DNA of 64,000 bases from Anthoceros angustus. Its lineage: Eukaryota > Streptophyta > Anthocerotopsida > Anthocerotales > Anthocerotaceae. The stretch covers positions 124,001-188,000 of the forward strand of contig MU008220.1 in NCBI GenBank assembly GCA_010909165.1. The letters run 5' to 3'. This document shows positions 47,350 to 59,312 of this stretch, one piece after another. Made by a program: the position numbers and the translations under genes. A model generated the notes under the pieces. That model saw only the letters and a program-made list of their open reading frames with translations. It had not been told where the DNA came from and made no database searches. The first letter of the stretch is position 1, and each line of letters starts with the position of its first letter.

Positions 47350-47990
47350 ACAGCCCTGCGCACGGGGCATGATAAGCCTTAGCGCAGACTTGAGAAAAGT
47401 ATCAAAGTCCCGAGCCAACGCCCATATGTTTCAAGGGTGAGGAATGAATTGGTGGCCCGCTTGCATCGCGCTATATTCGACTTTGATAGCCGCCGCCGCA
47501 GCCCAACTTGCATAGTTAGTGATAACCCGTGCGGATGGAGTCGCGTGAAGGCTCGATTACCACCACATCCACCATCAAAACCGTTGCCGCGGACGAGGTA
47601 CAAGTCACCGATTGACCGACCAAGATGAAGAGTGTACCCCGCTCCTCCAGCTATGTAGGCACGCAAACGTGACATCACAGATGGTGTCATGGGTGGAAAT
47701 GCGATGATCCCATGGGGGTAACGAGCAAGGTGTATCCCGAGTCATCAAGGCGAGCCGCATTCGCAAGTAAGGAGAGAGGAAGCCACGGGCTGGAGCAGCC
47801 AAGGCAGCGCATCGCAGAGAGAAGGTGGTTGGTGCGATGTGAAAGCCTTGTATACATGGACGAGCCAATAGCTGTGCACTGCGCCGTAGAGGAAGAGCAA
47901 AGCGCACTCTCGTGGACCTCGGAATGGAGGGGTCCATGAGGACGGACTAGAAGGCCTTACAAAGTTGCTTCTCGCGGGGATGCTTACAAG
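47350..47990 (-). pseudogene. Endonuclease-like domain, U4 copy 2
   Basis: The copy has frameshifts within the DVVV strand and after GLRRRLSK. It extends slightly further towards RT than copy 1, ending at the AAGAGAAA junction (48,036-48,043). Confidence 0.68.
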
Positions 47991-48479
47991 CCACGGGCAA
48001 CGTGCGGATGAGATAACTGTGGCGCCTAGCAAAAGAAGAGAAAGAGATCCGCCTCATTACGATAGTAGTTGTTAAAATCTATTTCTTCCGTGTCACCCAT
48101 GGAAATCAACTCAATATCTATTCTTGAACCGAGAGAGAGATACACCTATGGACTAAGTTTAGAAGTATTAAAAGAAGATATAGAAAAACTAAATTTTTAT
48201 TGAGGGCAAAACATTCTGGAAAAAGCCCATCCAAAGAAAGGACAACCAAGGGGACCTAAGGATCGAGGTGAAAGGAGCAACAAAGCTCCCTACCGTAAGC
48301 TCCGATTGCGCCTACGATGTCGTGATGGAAGAGAAAACGCCCTACAAACTACGGAGGTTGAGGAGGATGCGTCGCCTAATGTCGCCGCTTTGTGGATGAC
48401 CGAGAGAGGGCTTGTTGAAGAGCAATTGAAACTCGTTGTCTAAAGAATGCCGTGAAATAAGTTAGAGAGGGACAGCCGC

Positions 48480-49119
48480 TCGTGCCTACGGGCATGATAA
48501 GCCTTAGCGCAGACTTGAGAAAAGTATCAAAGTCCCGAGCCAACGCCCATATGTTTCAAGGGTGAGCGGAATGAATTGGTGGCCCGCTTGCATCGCGCTA
48601 TATTCCCCGACTTTGATAGCCGCCGCCGCAGCCCAACTGCATAGTTAGTGATAACCCGTGCGGATGGAGTCGCGTGAAGGCTCGATTACCACATCCACCA
48701 TCAAAACCGTTGCCGCGGACGAGGTACAAGTCACCGATTGACCGACCAAGATGAAGAGTGTACCGCTCCTCCGGGCTATGTAGGCACGCAAACGTGACAT
48801 CACAGATGGTGTCATGGGTGGAAATGCGATGATCCCATGGGGGTAACGAGCAAGGTGTATCCCGAGTCATCAAGGCGAGCCGCATTCGCAAGTAAGGAGA
48901 GAGGAAGCCACGGGCTGGAGCAGCCAAGACGGAAGCGCATCGCAGAGAGAAGGTGGTTGGTGCGATGTGAAAGCCTTGTATACATGGACGAGCCAATAGC
49001 TGTGCACTGCGCCGTAGAGGAAGAGCAAAGCGCACTCTCGTGGACCTCGGAATGGAGGGGTCCATGAGGACGGACTAGAAGGCCTTACAAAGTTGCTTCT
49101 CGCGGGGATGCTTACAACC
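48480..49119 (-). pseudogene. Endonuclease-like domain, U4 copy 3
   Basis: It ends at the same ACAACC junction as copy 1. The frame 48,598-49,065 is open for 155 codons in a different phase, so openness alone is not evidence of the true frame here. Confidence 0.68.
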
Positions 49120-49339
49120 AAGGGGACCTAAGGATCGAGGTGAAAAGGAGCAACAAAGCTCCCTACCGTAAGCTTCGATTGCGCCTACGATGTCGCGGGA
49201 AGAGAAAACGCCCTACAAACTACGGAGGTTGAGGAGGATCGTCGCCTAATGTCGCCGCTTTGTGGATGACCGAGAGAGGGCTTGTTGAAGAGCAATTGAA
49301 ACTCGTTGTCTAAAGAATGCCGTGAAATAAGTTAGAGAG

Positions 49340-50043
49340 GGACAGCCCGCTCACGGGGCATGATAAGCCTTAGCGCAGACTTGAGAAAAGTATCAAAGTC
49401 CCGAGCCAACGCCCATATGTTTCAAGGGTGAGCGGAATGAATTGGTGGCCCGCTTGCATCGCGCTATATTCTCGACTTTGATAGCCGCCGCCGCAGCCCA
49501 ACTGCATAGTTAGTGATAACCCGTGCGGATGGAGTCGCGTGAAGGCTCGATTACCACCACATCCACCATCAAAACGTTGCCGCGGACGAGGTACAAGTCA
49601 CCGATTGACCGACCAAGATGAAGAGTGTACCCCGCTCCCTCCAGGCTATGTAGGCACGCAAACGTGACATCACAGATGGTGTCATGGGTGGAAATGCGAT
49701 GATCCCATGGGGGTAACGAGCAAGGTGTATCCCGGAGTCATCAAGGCGAGCCGCATTCGCAAGTAAGGAGAGAGGAAGCCACGGCCGGAGCAGCCAAGAC
49801 AAGCGCATCGCAGAGAGAAGGTGGTTGCGATGTGAAAGCCTTGTATACATGGACGAGCCAATAGCTGTGCACTGCGCCTTCGTAGAGGAAGAGCAAAGCA
49901 CTCGTGGACCTCGGAATGGAGGGGTCCATGAGGACGGACTAGAAGGCCTTACAAAGTTGCTTCTCAGGATGCTTACAACCCCTCAAGCCACGGGGCAACG
50001 TGCGGATGAGATAACTGTGGCGCCTAGCAAAAGAAGAGAAAGA
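49340..50043 (-). pseudogene. Endonuclease-like domain, U4 copy 4
   Basis: It ends at the same AAGAGAAA junction as copy 2 and completes the second higher-order repeat. Confidence 0.68.
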
Positions 50044-50235
50044 GATCCGCCTCATTACGATAGTAGTTGTTAAAATCTATTTCTTCCGTGTCACCCATGG
50101 AAATCAACTCAATATCTATTCTTGAACCGAGAGAGAGATACACCTATGGACGAAGTTTAGAAGTATTAAAAGAAGATATAGAAAAACTAAATTTTTATTG
50201 AGGGCAAAACATTGGAAAAAGCCCATCCAAAGAAA

Positions 50236-51337
50236 GGACAACCAAGGGGACCTAAGGATCGAGGTGAAAAGGAGCAACAAAGCTCCCTACCGTAAGCTCC
50301 GATTGCGCCTACGATGTCGTGCGGGAAGAGAAAACGCCCTACAAACTACGGAGGTTGAGGAGGATCGTCGCCTAATGTCGCCGCTTTGTGGATGACCGAG
50401 AGAGGGCTTGTTGAAGAGCAATTGAAACTCGTTGTCTAAAGAATGCCGTGAAATAAGTTAGAGAGGGACAGCCCGCTCCGTGCCTACGGGCATGATAAGC
50501 CTTAGCGCAGACTTGAGAAAAGTATCAAAGTCCCGAGCCAACGCCCATATGTTTCAAGGGTGAGCGGAATGAATTGGTGGCCCGCTTGCATCGCGCTATA
50601 TTCGACTTTGATAGCCGCCGCCGCAGCCCAACTGCATAGTTAGTGATAACCCGTGCGGATGGAGTCGCGTGAAGGCTCGATTACCACCACATCCACCATC
50701 AAAACCCGTTGCCGCGGACGAGGTACAAGTCACCGATTGACCGACCAAGATGAAGAGTGTACCCCGCTCCCTCCAGGCTATGTAGGCACGCAAACGTGAC
50801 ATCAGATGGTGTCATGGGTGGAAATGCGATGATCCCATGGGGGTAACGAGCAAGGTGTATCCCGGAGTCATCAAGGCGAGCCGCATTCGCAAGTAAGGAG
50901 AGAGGAAGCCACGGGCTGGAGCAGCCAAGGCAGCGCATCGCAGAGAGAAGGTGGTTGGTGCGATGTGAAAGCCTTGTATACATGGACGAGCCAATAGCTG
51001 TGCACTGCGCCTTCAGAGAGGAAGAGCAAAGCGCACTCGTGGACCTCGGAATGGAGGGGTCCATGAGGACGGACTAGAAGGCCTTACAAAGTTGCTTCTC
51101 GCGGGGATGCTTACAACCCCTCAAGCCACGGGGCAACGTGCGGATGAGATAACCAGGCGCCTAGCAAAAGAAGAGAAAAGTATACCAAAGGCCATCCGCA
51201 TCCTCCGCAAAGAGAAGTCCTCGATGTGGGAGAGGTCTTCCATGAGCCCGGACGAGGAACCTCCAAATGAAGTCAAGAGAAGCAAAGGGACTCCCAAAAC
51301 TGCAGTCGGGCTAGAGCAATATTCTCCCCGCAGAATC
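50236..51337 (-). pseudogene. Endonuclease-like domain plus RT thumb, U4 copy 5
   Basis: This copy runs further than copies 1-4, into the thumb region (51,120-51,337), then steps back on shared AGAATC (51,332-51,337). Confidence 0.68.
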
Positions 51338-51543
51338 AAAGAGAAAGAGATCCGCCTCATTACGATAGTAGTTGTTAAAATCTATTTCTTCCGTGTCACC
51401 CATGGAAATCAACTCAATATCTATTCTTGAACCGAGAGAGAGAGATACACCTATGGACGAAGTTTAGAAGTATTAAAAGAAGATATAGAAAAACTAAATT
51501 TTTATTGAGGGCAAAACATTCGGAAAAAGCCCATCCAAAGAAA

Positions 51544-52792
51544 GGACAACCAAGGGGACCTAAGGATCGAGGTGAAAAGGAGCAACAAAGCTCCCTACCG
51601 TAAGCTCGATTGCGCCTACGATGTCGTATGGGAAGAGAAAACGCCCTACAAACTACGGAGGTTGAGGAGGATGCGTCGCCTAATGTCGCTTTGTGGATGA
51701 CCGAGAGAGGGCTTGTTGAAGAGCAATTGAAACTCGTTGTCTAAAGAATGCCGTGAAATAAGTTAGAGAGGGACAGCCCGCTCCGTGCCTACGGGCATGA
51801 TAAGCCTTAGACTTGAGAAAAGTATCAAAGTCCCGAGCCAACGCCCATGTGTTTCAAGGGTGAGCGGAATGAATTGGTGGCCCGCTTGCATCGCGCTATA
51901 TTCGACTTTGATAGCCGCCGCCGCAGCCCAACTGCATAGTTAGTGATAACCCGTGCGGTGATGGAGTCGCGTGAAGGCTCGATTACCACCACATCCACCA
52001 TCAAAACGTTGCCGCGGACGAGGTACAAGTCACCGATTGACCGACCAAGATGAAGAGTGTACCCCGCTCCCTCCAGCTATGTAGGCACGCAAACGTGACA
52101 TCACAGATGGTGTCATGGGTGGAAATGCGATGATCCCATGGGGGTAACGAGCAAGGTGTATCCCGAGTCATCAAGGCGAGCCGCATTCGCAAGTAAGGAG
52201 AGAGGAAGCCACGGGCTGGAGCAGCCAAGGCAGGCGCATCAGAGAAGGTGGTTGGTGCGATGTGAAAGCCTTGTATACATGGACGAGCCAATAGCTGTGC
52301 ACTGCGCCTTCGTGAGGAAGAGCAAAGCGCACTCGTGGACCTCGGAATGGAGGGGTCCATGAGGACGGACTAGAAGGCCTTACAAAGTTGCTTCTCGCGG
52401 GGATGCTTACAACCCCTCAAGCCACGGGGCAACGTGCGGATGAGATAACCAGGCGCCTAGCAAAAGAAGAGAAAAGTATACCAAAGGCCATCCGTGCATC
52501 CTCCGCAAAGAGAAGTCCTCGCGATGTGGGAGAGGTCTTCATGAGCCCGGACGAGGAACCTCAAATGAAGTCAAGAGAAGCAAAGGGACTCCCAAAACTG
52601 CAGTCGGGCTAGAGCAATATTCTCCCCGCAGAATCGCAAAGTAGGGGTGATCTCCGACAGAGACCAGACACGACTTGGACAGCTTGACCTTCAAGCCCAC
52701 CAAAGAAAGCTCATGTGAGAAGAGCTCAAGGCCTCCTTGACCTTGTCCCTCTAGAGGCTCGAGGATGTGAGAGTCATCTACCGGCGGGAAGA
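51544..52792 (-). pseudogene. Endonuclease-like domain plus longer RT part, U4 copy 6
   Basis: It runs still further, almost to the VDD strand, and steps back on shared GGGAAGA (52,786-52,792). Successive copies thus reach progressively further into RT. Confidence 0.68.
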
Positions 52793-54330
52793 GAAAACGC
52801 CCTACAAACTACGGAGGTTGAGGAGGATGCGTCGCCTAATGTCGCCGCTTTGTGGATGACCGAGAGAGGGCTTGTTGAAGAGCAATTGAAACTCGTTGTC
52901 TAAAGAATGCCGTGAAATAAGTTAGAGAGGGACAGCCCGCTCCGTGCCTACGGGCATGATAAGCCTTAGCGCAGGACTTGAGAAAAGTATCAAAGTCCCG
53001 AGCCAACGCCCATATGTTTCAAGGGTGAGCGGAATGAATTGGTGGCCCGCTTGCATCGCGCTATATTCCCCGACTTTGATAGCCGCCGCCGCAGCCCAAC
53101 TGCATAGTTAGTGATAACCCGTGCGGTGATGGAGTCGCGTGAAGGCTCGATTACCACCACATCCACCATCAAAACCGTTGCCGCGGACGAGGTACAAGTC
53201 ACCGATTGACCGACCAAGATGAAGAGTGTACCCCGCTCCTCCAGGCTATGTAGGCACGCAAACGTGACATCACAGATGGTGTCATGGGTGGAAATGCGAT
53301 GATCCCATGGGGGCAAGGTGTATCCCGAGTCATCAAGGCGAGCCGCATTCGCAAGTAAGGAGAGAGGAAGCCACGGGCTGGAGCAGCCAAGGCAGCGCAT
53401 CGCAGAGAGAAGGTGGTTGGTGCGATGTGAAAGCCTTGTATACATGGACGAGCCAATAGCTGTGCACTGCGCCTTCGTGAGGAAGAGCAAAGCTGCACTC
53501 GTGGACCTCGGAATGGAGGGGTCCATGAGGACGGACTAGAAGGCCTTACAAAGTTGCTTCTCGCGGGGATGCTTACAACCCCTCAAGCCACGGGGCAACG
53601 TGGATGAGATAACCAGGCGCCTAGCAAAAGAAGAGAAAAGTATACCAAAGGCCATCCGTGCATCCTCCGGCAAAGAGAAGTCCTCGCGATGTGGGAGAGG
53701 TCTTCCATGAGCCCGGACGAGGAACCTCAAATGAAGTCAAGAGAAGCAAAGGGACTCCCAAAATCCATGAGCAGGGGCTAGAGCAATATTCTCCCAGAGA
53801 ATCGCAAAGTAGGGGTGATCTCCGAGAGACCAGACACGGCACTTGGACAGCTTGACCTTCAAGCCCACCAAAGAAAGCTCATGTGAGAAGAGCTCGAAGG
53901 CCTCCTTGACCTTGTCCCTCTAGAGGCTCGAGGATGTGAGAGTCATCTACCAGCGAAGGGAAGACATAGTCACATGCAGAGGAGGCAGCCTGGATAGGGC
54001 CTGTAGTGAGCGATTGCAAAGAGAGCACCTCCCAGGGTCGCCCTACGATACATGGGCGACTCCAAGACAAAGATGGCAAATCGATGGTAATGCGTTCTTG
54101 TCGATAGTAGAGATTGGAGGACCTCCGTAGAAGCTCGACAAAGGGTATAAGGCTCCCCAAGACACCTCCAGCGTCCTTGAGTTCCTCAAGATATGACGCC
54201 TCTAGAGATAGTATTGAAGGCGTTTCTCCACGTCCACTTGTAAGACCACCCACTGGTGGATATAGAGGCATGCCATCACTCCAAACACCACGGACTCGCA
54301 ACCCCGTGAGCTCCTAGAGAAGGAGGCATT
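52793..54330 (-). pseudogene. Complete RT plus endonuclease-like module, U4 copy 7
   Basis: This is the first U4 copy that spans the whole module. The frame 53,879-54,301 includes FPSLVDDSHILEP and ELKDAGGVLGSLIPFVELL. Frameshifts interrupt the QGDP segment. Confidence 0.7.
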
Positions 54331-54620
54331 GCCGCATTATTTAGTACGGCCGAGCCACTTGTTCTCGATGAGGCTTTGCCGGAAGAGTACAAATGGTGGG
54401 AGCCTGTTGATTAGGAGGAGATTGGTGTTATAGTGGACAACCATATCGGGCTGGTTCGCAACGCCATGGAAGTGGTTTTCTAGGTTGGAGGCCGATGGCA
54501 CGGTCGAGCCACTTGTTCTCGATGAGGCTTTCTGAAGCGATAATCCTTTATTATGGAACTTCCACAACGCGATATGTATTTGGGGGCATATAAAAACTTG
54601 TGCATGCAACAAGAAGAAAA
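54331..54620 (+). other. Module h, U4, rearranged partial copy 1
   Basis: About 20 bases (GATAATCCTTTATTATGGA) from far downstream in module h are spliced in at about 54,540-54,558. The copy then steps back to RT thumb sequence at AAGAAGAAAAGTATACC. Confidence 0.6.
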
Positions 54621-55310
54621 GTATACCAAAGGCCATCCGCATCCTCCGCAAAGAGAAGTCCTCGATGTGGGAGAGGTCTTCCGAGCCCTGGACGAGGAAC
54701 CTCAAATGAAGTCAAGAGAAGCAAAGGGACTCCCAAAACTGCAGTCGGGCTAGAGCAATATTCTCCCCGCAGAATCGCAAAGTAGGGGTGATCTCCGACA
54801 GAGACCAGACACGACTTGGACAGCTTGACCTTCAAGCCCACCAAAGAAAGCTCATGTGAGAAGAGCTCAAGGCCTCCTTGACCTTGTCCCTCTAGAGGCT
54901 CGAGGATGTGAGAGTCATCTACCAAGGGAAGACATAGTCACATGCAGGAGGCAGCCTGGATAGGGCCCTGAGTGAGCGATTGCAAAGAGAGCACCTCCCA
55001 GGGTCGCCCTACCGACACTGTGGACGACTCCAAGACAAAGATGGCAAATCGATGGTAATGCGTTCTTGTCGATAGTAGAGATTGGAGGACCTCCGTAGAA
55101 GCTCGACAAAGGGTATAAGGCTCCCAAGACACCTCCAGCGTCCTTGAGTTCCTCAAGATATGACGCCTAGAGATAGTATTGAAGGCGTTTCTCCACGTCC
55201 ACTTGTAAGACCACCCACTGGTGGATATAGAGGCATGCCATCACTCCAAACACCACGGACTCGCAACCCTGTGAGCTCCTAGAGAAGGAGGCATTGCCGT
55301 ACTATTTAGT
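54621..55310 (-). pseudogene. RT fragment, U4 copy 8
   Basis: Thumb and palm only (VDDSHILEP, GLKVKLSKS). The endonuclease-like part is missing because the copy starts at the back-step near 54,612. Confidence 0.66.
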
Positions 55311-55319
55311 ACGGCCGCG

Positions 55320-55862
55320 CCTTACGTTAAATGGAAGAGTACAAATGGTGGGAGCAGCCTGTTGATTAGGAGGAGATTGGTGTTATAGTGGACAACCATA
55401 TCGGGCTGGTTCGCAACGCCCATGGAAGTGGTTTTCTAGGTTGGAGGCCGATGGCACGGTCGAGCCACTTGTTCTCGATGAGGCTTTGCCGGAAGCAAGA
55501 TATTATGGAACTTCCACAACGCGATATGTATTTGGGGGCATATAAAAACTTGTGCATGCAACAAGAAGAAATGACGCGTTTGAATGGCGATATTACGGAG
55601 ATCAAGAAAGGAATGTTCCTAGCGTTCCTTGCACTATAGACACTCACAGGCCATTTTGGATTAAAAGATCATAGAAGTGAAGTTGGAATCATCGAAATCT
55701 CACTTCCTTGTTCGTTGGTATATGACCGAGCATACAAATGCTTATGAGGGAGATATGTGGAGGAAATATATAATTCAAGGAAGTGGAACCCAACATGGCT
55801 TCAAGCTAGGGAACAAAGGAGTAAAACCTTCTATCCCAAAAATATTCAACAGTCCATGTGAA
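55320..55862 (+). other. Module h, U4, partial copy 2
   Basis: The copy runs to IPKIFNSPCE and then steps back into the endonuclease/RT linker on shared ATGTGAA (55,856-55,862), creating a 162-codon chimeric plus-strand frame (55,677-56,165). Confidence 0.62.
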
Positions 55863-56745
55863 AGCCTTGTATACATGGACGAGCCAATAGCTGTGCACTG
55901 CGCCTTCAGAGGAAGAGCAAAGCGCACTCGTGGACCTCGGAATGGAGGGGTCCATGAGGACGGACTAGAAGGCCTTACAAAGTTGCTTCTCGCGGGGATG
56001 CTTACAACCCCTCAAGCCACGGGGCAACGTGCGGATGAGATAACCAGGCGCCTAGCAAAAGAAGAGAAAAGTATACCAAAGGCCATCCGTGCATCCTCCG
56101 GCAAAGAGAAGTCCTCGCGATGTGGGAGAGGTCTTCATGAGCCCGGACGAGGAACCTCCAAATGAAGTCAAGAGAAGCAAAGGGACTCCCAAAACTGCAG
56201 TCGGGCTAGAGCAATATTCTCCCCGCAGAGAATCGCAGTAGGGGTGATCTCCGACAGAGACCAGACACGACTTGGACAGCTTGACCTTCAAGCCCACCAA
56301 AGAAAGCTCATGTGAGAAGAGCTCAAGGCCTCCTTGACCTTGTCCCTCTAGAGGCTCGAGGATGTGAGAGTCATCTACCAAATGAAGGAAGACATAGTCA
56401 CATGCAGAGGAGGCAGCCTGGATAGGGCCTGAGTGAGCGATTGCAAAGAGAGCACCTCCCAGGGTCGCCCTACCGACACTGTGGACGACTCCAAGACAAA
56501 GATGGCAAATCGATGGTACGCTTCGCCGATAGTAGAGATTGGAGGACCTCCGTAGAAGCTCGACAAAGGGTATAAGGCTCCCAAGACACCTCCTGGCCCT
56601 TGAGTTCCTCAAGATATGACGCCTAGAGATAGTATTGAAGGCGTTTCTCCACGTCCACTTGTAAGACCACCCACTGGTGGATATAGAGGCATGCCATCAC
56701 TCCAAACACCACGGACTCGCAACCCCGTGAGCTCCTAGAGAAGGA
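55863..56745 (-). pseudogene. RT fragment with part of the linker, U4 copy 9
   Basis: The frame 56,052-56,612 is open for 186 codons over the thumb, VDDSHILEPLEGQGQGG and part of the palm. The C-terminal endonuclease-like domain is cut. Confidence 0.67.
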
Positions 56746-56759
56746 GGCATTGCCGTACT

Positions 56760-57650
56760 ATTTAGTACGGGCCGAGCCACTTCGTGTTCTCGATGAGGCT
56801 TTGCCGGAAGAGTACAAATGGTGGGAGCAGCCTGTTGATTAGGAGGAGATTGGTGTTATAGTGGACAACCATATCGGGCTGGTTCGCAACGCCATGGAAG
56901 TGGTTTTCTAGGTTGGAGGCCGATGGCACGGTCGAGCCACTGTTCTCGATGAGGCTTTGCCGGAAGAAGATATGTGGAACTTCCACAACGCGATATGTAT
57001 TTGGGGGCATATAAAAACTTGTGCATGCAACAAGAAGAAATGACGCTTGAATGGCGATATTACGGAGATCAAGAAAGGAATGTTCCTAGCGTTCCTTGCA
57101 CTATAGACACTCACAAGCCATTTTGGATTAAAAGATCATAGAAGTGAAGTTGGAATCATCGAAATCTCACTTCCTTGTTCGTTGGTATATGACCGAGCAT
57201 ACAAATGCTTATGAGGGAGATATGTGGAGGAAATATATAATTCAAGGAAGTGGAACCCAACATGGCTTCAAGCTAGGGAACAAAGGAGTAAAACCTTCTA
57301 TCCCAAAAATATTCAACAGTCCATGTGAACGAAACGATAATCCTTTATTATGGATTTGTGTTGAATGCTCGAAAGCATTTACATGTTGTTGACAAGAAAG
57401 CGATCAGGGATAAGTTGAGTGAATTACGTGGGTTCATACAGCCAGCAACTCAAAGGGCAGCTGATCATGAAGATAGTGATGAAAATGGTGCTAACGACAA
57501 GCCCAGCCACGACGAAGGAGTGAACTCTGGAGATGAGTAAACTTGCTTGCATGGAGAAGGAATTGGGAGGGGAGGCAATGGTTGCCGTATACTCAGATAA
57601 ATGTAGGGATTCAGCTTCATCCAATTTAAATTATACTGTACTGCTTGTAG
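56760..57650 (+). other. Module h: unassigned plus-strand frame, U4 (best copy)
   Basis: Frame 57,144-57,392 reads SHFLVRWYMTEHTNAYEGDM, then WRKYIIQGSGTQHGFKLGNK. The overlapping frame 57,325-57,540 reads ARKHLHVVDKKAIRDKLSEL and ends in an acidic tail (EDSDENGANDKPS ... SGDE). Joined by one frameshift or a short intron they look like the C-terminus of a host protein. I do not recognise it. Confidence 0.35.
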
Positions 57651-58812
57651 GGAGCCTTTGTTATGGTATGTAAGCGGGTGAAAGCTTTTTGTCCATTGCC
57701 ATCGTTTTGCAATAAAAAAACCATGTTTCTTTATACGTGTTTTTCAACACAACATTTAAATAATGTACGGGTTGGGGCCGATTAGCCAGTGTCCCAAGAA
57801 TATGGAAAATGTGTTGGCCATAGCCGGACACTTCGGCCAAGGATGACAAATATATATGCATGTTACCGCAGTCACCCCAGCCTTCTTGGATCGGTTGCTT
57901 GTGTTTGTTATGGTGCTTGTGGTACTGTGGGGACCGAATAGGGCAGCGGTAAACCTCCGGGACAAGATAGGCAAGGCCGACCGGTGCCCCGCCTCCACTA
58001 GCAGCCCGCCAAGTATACGTTGCTTAAAACCCAGAGATGACCTTAACCCTTTGAAAACCCTAGACTTCAAAATGTATTGAAGACTTTGGTTTTTGCGCTA
58101 ACCATACTTTCCCACATTTGAGGCAAATCCGAGATAAGGGGATTGCTTTCCCGATGGTAAAGGTCACAGGTGGGTCTTACTTTGCCAAATCATATGGGTA
58201 AAGAATGCGAACACCCTTCTACGGCGTGTACCCATGTTGAAAAAGTGGGGCAAGGTGAATGGGACACCCTTTTTTGTGGTACTTTCACTAAAAGGTGATA
58301 TCCGACGATTTAAGACCCATGTGTGGTTAACCCTTTGGCACATGTTTAAGACAAAACCCTCATCATGTATATTCCCCTTGAAGGTTTACGGTGTTGGGGG
58401 CTCTTGTAGGACCAACAAAAATCTCGCATGAACTCTAGGTGTAGCTCGTCCACAAACTCCTCCGCCTTGTTGCTCCACATTTGCGCCTTGACGGTGGGGG
58501 TTGTGCATTTTGAGCCTTCTTTCTGCGCCCGAGCCATGGTACTCCAACCACAAAGGAGAGAAAGGGAGAAGATGGAAAAGAGCAACTCGTTTGACGAGCA
58601 AGCTTGGCACCGCGACAGACAAATCAAGAGAGCAAAAGAGCTTAAGGTTGCATGCGGCGATGGTGGAGAGGGAGAGGTGCACACAAATAGAAAGATGCCC
58701 AAGATGAGAATTGAAGGGTGCGTTCTTATGCCTCGCATGTTGTCCTTGCCACCGTGCCTTAATTGTCGGGCCTTGTTCAGATACACGTCCTCACAATCGA
58801 GCAACGGGGGCC
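57651..58812. other. Module i: unassigned tail, U4
   Basis: The layout is as in U1. The plus frame 58,234-58,431 and minus frame 58,346-58,804 overlap, and I cannot tell which, if either, was coding. Confidence 0.38.
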
Positions 58813-59312
58813 ACTCTAATCCTTTTGCTTATTATGCTGTTATACAAAGTGCCATATCATCCACTTTACTCCATCCTTTCCTCGCACTGCCTTGTGGGGC
58901 CACTTTGATTCTCAACCACCCAACCACCTTAACAAAAGGTGCAACTCAACGTGACTATTAAGGTGGCTGAGCAAAGTGGCCAAAGCAACGTGGGTCTCTT
59001 CTCCGCGTCTTCCCGACTACCATCCTTCTCCATTTCATCCTCCTCGCACCTTTGATCCAATCCTCCGCTTTTGGGGAATCTTGGCGGCAATCCTTATTTT
59101 CCCATTCAAATCGTCTCAAAGAAAAGAAAATCACACACACAATCGCCTGGGTTATTAACATCCAATGCGGTCTCCCACATCGCCCTTCTCATTTGTTGGC
59201 ATCCTCACCAACCTAGGAAGGTAATAAGGTCTTCACGACATCCTTTCCTCGCACCTTTGATCCAATCCTCCGCTTTTGGGAATCTTGGCGGCAATCCTTA
59301 TTTTCCCATTCA

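Larger units (their letters stand above)
46242..50235 (+). repeat. 1,997-bp higher-order repeat, two copies
   Basis: The anchor GGACAACCAAGGGGACC lies at 46,242, 48,240 and 50,236. Each ~1,997-base period consists of a short subunit (about 880 bases, ending ...GCTTACAACC then jumping back) and a long subunit (about 1,115 bases, ending ...AAGAAGAGAAA then jumping back further). The same two junctions recur in both periods, so a two-part unit was itself duplicated. Each subunit carries one copy of module f and the endonuclease-like domain. Confidence 0.85.
40392..58812 (+). repeat. Array unit U4, internally amplified to 18.4 kb
   Basis: About 10 kb more than the basic unit. The excess consists of successive back-steps: module c (42.4-43.7 kb), the AT-rich module (45.84-45.90 kb), f plus endonuclease (46.2-52.8 kb) and RT plus module h (52.8-57.6 kb). 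After each back-step the sequence continues forward in the normal order, and the unit finally completes modules h and i once. Confidence 0.9.

Noticed and set aside
47379-49065. Long open minus-strand frames of 100-155 codons within the U4 endonuclease copies (for example 48,598-49,065) as new genes
   Set aside because: They are different frames of the same endonuclease-like module, opened or closed by indels between copies. The family motifs lie in another frame.
55677-56165. 162-codon plus-strand frame as a novel fusion protein
   Set aside because: It is created by the back-step at ATGTGAA that joins module h to the antisense of the RT/endonuclease linker. There is no sign it is translated.
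13749-58812. rDNA array, from the ~8-9 kb tandem spacing
   Set aside because: No 18S, 5.8S, 25S or 5S rRNA sequence is present in the unit. The content is transposon and gene fragments.
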